In this document: positions 7,416 through 11,604 of the stretch, in pieces
How positions within the stretch are numbered: position 1 is the stretch's first letter
Layout: every line of letters starts with the position of its first letter
Source of the DNA: an uncultured bacterium
GTDB taxonomy: Bacteria > Bacteroidota > Ignavibacteria > Kapaibacteriales > UBA2268
Length of the DNA: 11,604 nt
Direction of reading: 5' to 3'
Assembly: GCA_937875295.1 (NCBI GenBank)
Contig: CALLXS010000086.1
Location: 1 to 11,604 of the forward strand
The notes under the pieces: model-generated
Databases searched by the model: none
What the model was told of the DNA's origin: nothing
The model's input: the letters and a program-made list of their open reading frames with translations, nothing else
Translations under genes and position numbers: made by a program

Positions 7416-8237
7416 TTATTCTTTTATAGCGCCAGCTGTAATACCTTTTATAATTTGCTTTTGAAATATTAGAAATACAATTATTATTGGAATGGCTGAT
7501 ATTCCAGCTCCTGCCATTATATGCCCCCAATCAATGGTTTGCTTACCCATATAAAAAGTGAGTCCTACGGGAAGTGTCCTCATGCTCTCGGTATTACTAA
7601 ATAAGAATGGAAATAAAAATGAATTCCAATTCCCTAAAAATGTATATATGCCAAGTACAATTAGAATTGGTTTGCATAATGGCATTACAATTTTAAATAA
7701 AATATACCAATTACCTGCTCCATCTATTCTAGCAGCATCTTCAATATCAGAAGGCAATTTAATTAAATATTGATGAAGTAAATAAATTCCAAATGGAGTA
7801 ATTAACCATGGTACAATTAATGAATAATATTCATTAATCCAATTAAAATTTACCATCAACCTATAAAGTGGTATCATTATAACATGTTGTGGAATTATCA
7901 TTACTCCTGCTATTGTCGCAAAAAGCAATGATTTACCCTTAAATTCTTTCCTTACAAGGGCATATGCAACAAAAGTACAAAAAAGAATATTCCCAGCAGT
8001 AACAATTAATGCAATAAAAGTAGAATTGAAAAAATATCGAATAAAGGAATCACTTGAGAAGGCATCAATGTAATTATTTAAAGTAAAGGGTGCTTTTATT
8101 AGACTCAGAATTGAATTATAGCTCTCAGGATATGTCTTAAATGAATAAATTAGCATCCAAAAGAGTGGAAACATCATTGCTAATGATATTATAATTAAAA
8201 ACGTGTTTAATAAAGCTGGTTTTACTTTAATTTTCAT
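7416..8237 (-). CDS. Carbohydrate ABC transporter permease, MalG type
   Basis: This 273-residue inner-membrane protein has the length and order of MalG-type (BPD_transp_1) permeases. Six hydrophobic segments lie at about residues 12-32, 70-92, 105-125, 137-158, 188-208 and 243-262. The cytoplasmic EAA loop is clear: EDAARIDGAG (166-175) leading to FKIVMPLCKP (181-190), the surface that contacts the ATPase. The opening FPLFWMLIYSFK (23-34), the NWNSFLFP segment (203-210) and the GITAGAIKE end are typical of the sugar-uptake CUT1 group. In that family it pairs with a MalF-type permease, a binding protein and an ATPase, none of which lies on either side here: dacB is upstream and the T9SS cargo gene downstream. 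The substrate cannot be told from sequence. No Shine-Dalgarno site precedes the ATG. Confidence 0.93.
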   Translation of the reverse strand: MKIKVKPALLNTFLIIISLAMMFPLFWMLIYSFKTYPESYNSILSLIKAPFTLNNYIDAFSSDSFIRYFFNSTFIALIVTAGNILFCTFVAYALVRKEFKGKSLLFATIAGVMIIPQHVIMIPLYRLMVNFNWINEYYSLIVPWLITPFGIYLLHQYLIKLPSDIEDAARIDGAGNWYILFKIVMPLCKPILIVLGIYTFLGNWNSFLFPFLFSNTESMRTLPVGLTFYMGKQTIDWGHIMAGAGISAIPIIIVFLIFQKQIIKGITAGAIKE

Positions 8238-8248
8238 TTAATTTACTA

Positions 8249-8402
8249 TTATATATTTATCATCTTAATTAGAAAAAATGAAAATAATTGTGTAAAAGAA
8301 GCCCAGATTAGCCAAATAAACGGCAATAACATTAAAAAACCTGATATCACTAAAGGAGATTTTTTTATTATTGATATTATATTTTGCTTTATAAATATTC
8401 AT
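8249..8402 (-). pseudogene. Possible small membrane ORF broken at an A7 run (tentative)
   Basis: In the 180-base gap between dacB and the MalG-type permease two minus-strand frames overlap. One starts at ATG 8402 (MNIYKAKYNINNKK...) and ends at a stop at 8265, 45 residues. The other ends at a TAA at 8249-8251, is open back to a TGA at 8401-8399, and reads SPLVISGFLMLLPFIWLIWASF, shown here only in part of its length as LLPFIWLIWASF with a hydrophobic tail. Its only ATG (8332) gives 27 residues, a GTG at 8350 gives 33. Joining the polar start of the first frame to the second at the seven-A run (8366-8360) by removing one A would give about 50 residues: a Lys-rich head and one or two membrane segments. 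The hydrophobic part slightly resembles the first helix of MalG-type permeases. A chance frame in T-rich DNA is equally possible. Confidence 0.25.
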
Positions 8403-8417
8403 ATTTAGTAATTTAAA

Positions 8418-9980
8418 TTAATATTTATAATATTGGAAATTTGCCATTAATTCGCCTAATTTATTTTCAATTTGCTTATAATAGCCCGGGCTTGGACCAT
8501 TAAAAATAAAAGCAAAGATAAATTCATCTCTATTTTTTGTACCGACATATCCAGCTAGAGAACTTACATTTCTCAAAGTGCCTGTTTTCCCTCTTAGATT
8601 ATTTTCAGCACTTGTAGTTAACATTCTTTTTCTTAATGTCCCATCCACTCCAGCGATTGCAAAAGTAGAATCAAAAGCTTTGCCCCATTTTTTCTTTCTA
8701 TTCATAATAAGTAATTTTGAGAGTCCATCTGCAGTCACTAAATTTCTTCTCGAAAGTCCACATCCATCATTTAGCATAAATCCTTTATGAGGAATGTAAT
8801 TACTATCTAAGACTTGCATAATTTTCTCTCTAGCAGACTTAGCAGTAACTTCATATTTTCTATAATTGCCACCAATTATTTTAAATACCATTTCGGCTAA
8901 ATAATTGTTACTTTTTTTATTGACCTCATACATTATACTATACAATGGATTAGTACAACTTGCGATTTCAAGCATTCCTCCAGATTTAAGTTCTTTGCAT
9001 TGTCCAATTTTCACATTACCATCTACTTTTATGCCCATTACTTCTAATCTTTCTTTTAAGACGCCTGCTGTCGTTATTTCTGGAGTTTTATTATAATAGC
9101 TATAATTTTCCGTTTGGTTAGGTGATATTGTTCCATTGATATAAAATATTGCTTTATCACCTTCAGCCTTCATAGAAACAGTAAGTGCATTACTAGTAGC
9201 TTTTTTTCCCTTTCTTTTTTTAGTTCTAACCACATTTCCTACTTTCGATGTATTTCTAACTTCAAAAGAATGTGAGAAAGGAATAATTTGGACATTTGCC
9301 TTACTTCCAATTTTACTACTTGCTTTTACTAATACATTTATTAAATTATTCTCAATACTAAGAGCAAATACTGGACCTGTAGCTTCGACGACTTCATTAT
9401 CACCACTATATGAGCTTCTCTCAAAATCTCTATCAAAAAAAGTAGGGTCTGCGAAAATATTTCCTGTAATTCTTTCAATTCCAAGATTTTTAATATCTTC
9501 TGCTAACAATTCCATATCATTAATACTTAAATTGATATCTCCTCTACCATATAAATAAATATCGCCATTAATTATATTATCATTTAAGTCATTAGGATAG
9601 CAATATACAGAAGTCTTAATATCAAAATTTGGTCCTAGGAAGCTCATAGCTGCAAATGTAGTAAAGAGTTTCGTATTTGAAGCAGGGGTAAGTAATTTTT
9701 CTACATTTCTTTGATAAATAAATTTCTGCGATTCCTGAGAATAAATTGCAATTCCATAATTTGCACCTTTAAGATTTTTATCATTTAATAATGAATTAAT
9801 TTCCTCTCTAAAAGCAGTGAGACTTTTAATCGAATCTTCTGAGGAATATATTTGTTTGTTTTCATTATTTCCATCAAAAGATACAGGTATAGGTTTATTT
9901 GGTTTGTTCTGAGAATAAAATACACTATATGAACAAAATATAAATAATAAAATAAAAATATATTTAAAAATATTCTTCAT
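8418..9980 (-). CDS. dacB: D-alanyl-D-alanine carboxypeptidase/endopeptidase, PBP4 type (peptidase S13)
   Basis: This 520-residue protein has an N-terminal hydrophobic export signal (about residues 1-23; cleavage likely near Gln24) and all three penicillin-binding motifs of family S13. These are SNTK (101-104) with Ser101 as nucleophile and Lys104 as base, SNN (357-359), and KTG (465-467). Long spacing between the first two motifs (about 250 residues) reflects the domain insertion that marks PBP4/DacB; YLYGRGDINLS (143-152) and FADPTFFD (176-183) lie in it and are family-typical. The enzyme acts in the periplasm, removing terminal D-Ala and cutting cross-links in peptidoglycan. The DGxGLSRRN block (405-413) has Cys407 where Ser is usual. 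Cys16 does not sit in a proper lipobox, so I read a soluble rather than lipoprotein form. The gene appears to be a separate unit, following a terminator at 10004-10039. Confidence 0.95.
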   Translation of the reverse strand: MKNIFKYIFILLFIFCSYSVFYSQNKPNKPIPVSFDGNNENKQIYSSEDSIKSLTAFREEINSLLNDKNLKGANYGIAIYSQESQKFIYQRNVEKLLTPASNTKLFTTFAAMSFLGPNFDIKTSVYCYPNDLNDNIINGDIYLYGRGDINLSINDMELLAEDIKNLGIERITGNIFADPTFFDRDFERSSYSGDNEVVEATGPVFALSIENNLINVLVKASSKIGSKANVQIIPFSHSFEVRNTSKVGNVVRTKKRKGKKATSNALTVSMKAEGDKAIFYINGTISPNQTENYSYYNKTPEITTAGVLKERLEVMGIKVDGNVKIGQCKELKSGGMLEIASCTNPLYSIMYEVNKKSNNYLAEMVFKIIGGNYRKYEVTAKSAREKIMQVLDSNYIPHKGFMLNDGCGLSRRNLVTADGLSKLLIMNRKKKWGKAFDSTFAIAGVDGTLRKRMLTTSAENNLRGKTGTLRNVSSLAGYVGTKNRDEFIFAFIFNGPSPGYYKQIENKLGELMANFQYYKY

Positions 9981-9996
9981 TATTTGATTTTATAGA

Positions 9997-10039
9997 TAAA
10001 AATTCAGGATAACAAAATTAATTAATTTTATTATCCTGA
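9997..10039 (-). terminator. Intrinsic terminator of the FtsX-type permease operon
   Basis: TCAGGATAA (10004-10012) pairs exactly with TTATCCTGA (10031-10039). After one mismatch (10013/10030), AAAATT (10014-10019) pairs with AATTTT (10024-10029), leaving a four-base loop. On the minus strand the stem is followed by ATTTTTA (10003-9997), a T-tract; on the plus strand no T-tract follows, so it works in one direction. It sits 60 bases after the stop of the permease gene and before dacB, separating the two units. Confidence 0.75.
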
Positions 10040-10099
10040 CCAAACTCCAACATTTAATTATAAATGAATTATTTAGTTAATCTAATAATTATAAAATTA

Positions 10100-11326
10100 T
10101 TACTCATACCTTAATGCCTCAATCGGATCAAGATTTGCAGCTTTCCAAGCAGGATATGCCCCAGAAACTACACCTAATAGAGTACATACGACAATGGCAA
10201 ATATTATCCAACCAATTGGAAAAGATAAAGACATATTCATCATATTAGTTAGAATAAATGCACCACCTAATCCAGAAATTATTCCAGCAATTGCTCCAAT
10301 TTGGCATAAAGTAATAGTTTCAATAATAAATTGGTATAATATCCAACTTTTTCTTGCACCAAGAGCTTTTCTTACTCCTATTTCACGCGTACGCTCTTTC
10401 ACCGACATAAGCATAATATTCATTATTCCGATCCCAGCTGCTATCAAGGATATTACACCACATATTATTCCAAAATATGTAAGATAACTTGTAAAACTAC
10501 TAAATGTATCTGCAATTGTACTGCTGCTTTCAATTTCAAAATCATTTGATTGCCAAGGCTTTAAATTTCTAATAATTCTAAATTTATTAATTGCTTCTTG
10601 GACAACTTTATCGTAGCTTTTTTTGTCTTTTGCGTGAACCATTATTGTTAATGATTGGCGGCTATTTGAATGGTAATCTAAATATAAATTTATTGGAACA
10701 AGTACCATATTATCATTACTTTGTCCCATTGTAGCTCCTTTAGGTTTTAATATTCCTACAATTTGATAAGTCTGATTACCGACAATTATAGATTTGCCTA
10801 ATGGATCATTATTTTTAAACACTTTGGTTACAATATCTTTTCCAATGATTGCAACATTTCTGCGAAAGACTAAATCTTCATTAATGATATTTCTTCCAGC
10901 TTGTATATCTCTGCTTAAACCTAATATTCCATTTTCATCACAACCTACTAATGTAACATCTGGATCAGAGTTATCATAACTACTTTTTACAACATTTCCA
11001 TTAGTTTGTGTAAATGATGTAATATATTCAGCTTCTTTTAATGTATTTTTAAGTTTTTGATATTGTTTATATGTTATATTTTTCCTCTTAGCGTATGTTT
11101 GCCAATCACGTCCAGCTGGAATAGCTGGAAACTTTCCAATTATAGCAGTAGCATCTCCAATGCTATTTACTTCTTTTGTAACTGTATCTTCTACAGACCT
11201 TGTAAGTGTGCCAGCACCTATAATTGCAAATACTCCTATCATTACGCTCAGCAAAGTAAGGAATGAACGCAATTTATTACTGCGTACGGAATCAAAAGCT
11301 ATTAATATACTTTCGCTAAAATTCAT
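10100..11326 (-). CDS. ABC transporter permease, MacB/FtsX family
   Basis: This 408-residue inner-membrane protein has the MacB layout. A short cytoplasmic head and first transmembrane helix (about residues 21-43, SFLTLLSVMIGVFAIIGAG) lead into a periplasmic MacB_PCD domain (about 45-275, with VTLVGCD and GRNIINEDL), then three transmembrane helices (about 283-305, 333-360, 370-394). The loop VKERTREIGVRKALGAR (309-325) is the conserved FtsX-family element that touches the ATPase, and GAYPAWKAANLDPIEALRYE ends the protein as usual. The ATPase domain of true MacB is absent, so the nucleotide-binding subunit must be a separate gene. Family members drive efflux of peptides, macrolides or lipoprotein-related substrates by mechanotransmission; the substrate here is unknown. 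The ATG overlaps the stop of the upstream paralogue, indicating translational coupling. Confidence 0.93.
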   Translation of the reverse strand: MNFSESILIAFDSVRSNKLRSFLTLLSVMIGVFAIIGAGTLTRSVEDTVTKEVNSIGDATAIIGKFPAIPAGRDWQTYAKRKNITYKQYQKLKNTLKEAEYITSFTQTNGNVVKSSYDNSDPDVTLVGCDENGILGLSRDIQAGRNIINEDLVFRRNVAIIGKDIVTKVFKNNDPLGKSIIVGNQTYQIVGILKPKGATMGQSNDNMVLVPINLYLDYHSNSRQSLTIMVHAKDKKSYDKVVQEAINKFRIIRNLKPWQSNDFEIESSSTIADTFSSFTSYLTYFGIICGVISLIAAGIGIMNIMLMSVKERTREIGVRKALGARKSWILYQFIIETITLCQIGAIAGIISGLGGAFILTNMMNMSLSFPIGWIIFAIVVCTLLGVVSGAYPAWKAANLDPIEALRYE

Positions 11327-11604
11327 TATTCATACCTCAAAGCATCTACTACATTTAAATTAGAAGCTCTAAAAGCTGGTATAAAACCGGCTAATATTCC
11401 GACTACTATTGAGACAATTGTTGCTATTATAAAAAGATTTAATGGCATAAATGGTTCTAAAAAGCTAAGAGTTGGAACAAATATAGGTAATATATTTGCT
11501 AACGCAAATACTAAAATTGAGCATACAATCAAAGATACAATTGCTCCTATTAAACATAATACAGCAGCTTCGACAATAAACTGAAATAATATCGATCGCT
11601 TTGG
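11326..11604 (-). CDS. ABC transporter permease, MacB/FtsX family (3' end only)
   Basis: The frame is open to the right edge of the window and gives the last 92 residues of a permease that begins outside. The visible part starts PKRSILFQFIVEAAVLC, which lines up with ARKSWILYQFIIETITLC of the neighbouring permease, then has two transmembrane segments and ends FIPAFRASNLNVVDALRYE, again matching the neighbour. It is therefore a paralogue, and the two probably form the two halves of one transporter. An internal TTG at 11532 is not the real start, because the similarity continues past it to the edge. Its TAA stop (11328-11326) shares one base with the ATG of the next gene (TAATG). The ATPase, and perhaps a membrane-fusion protein, would be expected further upstream. 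Confidence 0.9.
   Translation of the reverse strand, partial: PKRSILFQFIVEAAVLCLIGAIVSLIVCSILVFALANILPIFVPTLSFLEPFMPLNLFIIATIVSIVVGILAGFIPAFRASNLNVVDALRYE

Noticed and set aside
9933..9980. Lipoprotein signal in DacB at Cys16
   Set aside because: The residues before Cys16 are Phe-Ile-Phe, which does not fit a lipobox; an ordinary cleavable signal fits better.
11326..11532. Reading the right-edge gene as a complete 68-residue protein starting at TTG 11532
   Set aside because: The frame stays open to the edge, and the residues before the TTG align with the neighbouring FtsX permease, so it is a truncated larger gene.
1..11604. CRISPR arrays, insertion sequences, tRNA or rRNA genes, riboswitches
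   Set aside because: I saw no regularly spaced repeats, transposase motifs, terminal inverted repeats or cloverleaf/rRNA segments; gaps between genes are all under 200 bases.

Overview
The window is strongly A+T-rich and densely coding, in standard genetic code. It looks like the chromosome of a bacterium from the Bacteroidota/Chlorobi (FCB) side of the tree. The evidence is a type IX secretion (Por) C-terminal sorting domain on a 1205-residue secreted protein, an OmpA-type outer-membrane protein with signal peptide and barrel, separate PurS and PurQ subunits, and start codons mostly preceded by A-rich leaders rather than Shine-Dalgarno sites. A Kapabacteria- or Ignavibacteria-like lineage is my best guess from the protein style, but nothing here proves it.

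Layout. The plus-strand block (1-1490) holds the 3' end of purS, purQ, then two small TatA/TatB-family genes. It ends at a strong hairpin (about 1511-1556) that has a T-tract on both strands and can serve both converging transcription units. From 1676 to the right edge every gene is on the minus strand. In transcription order from the right edge these are: the 3' end of an FtsX/MacB-type ABC permease, a second full-length permease overlapping it by one base (TAATG), a hairpin terminator (10004-10039), a PBP4-type D-Ala-D-Ala carboxypeptidase (dacB), a 180-base gap with a possible frameshifted small membrane ORF, a MalG-type sugar ABC permease, the 1205-residue T9SS cargo protein, and a 651-residue OmpA-family protein.

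How they fit together. Most of the window serves the cell envelope. The Tat subunits export folded proteins across the inner membrane. DacB trims peptidoglycan. The OmpA-family protein probably links the outer membrane to peptidoglycan, the large protein is exported by Sec and then T9SS, and the paired FtsX permeases probably form an efflux or lipoprotein/peptide-handling ABC complex with an ATPase outside the window. purS/purQ is housekeeping purine synthesis. The sugar permease stands alone, without its usual partner permease, binding protein or ATPase.

I found no mobile element, CRISPR array, tRNA or rRNA, and no clear new defence or biosynthetic system. The points most worth a second look are the architecture of the 1205-residue protein and its TTG start, the isolated MalG-type permease beside a possible frameshifted small ORF at an A7 run, and the tandem (one intact, one degenerate) OmpA-like domains.
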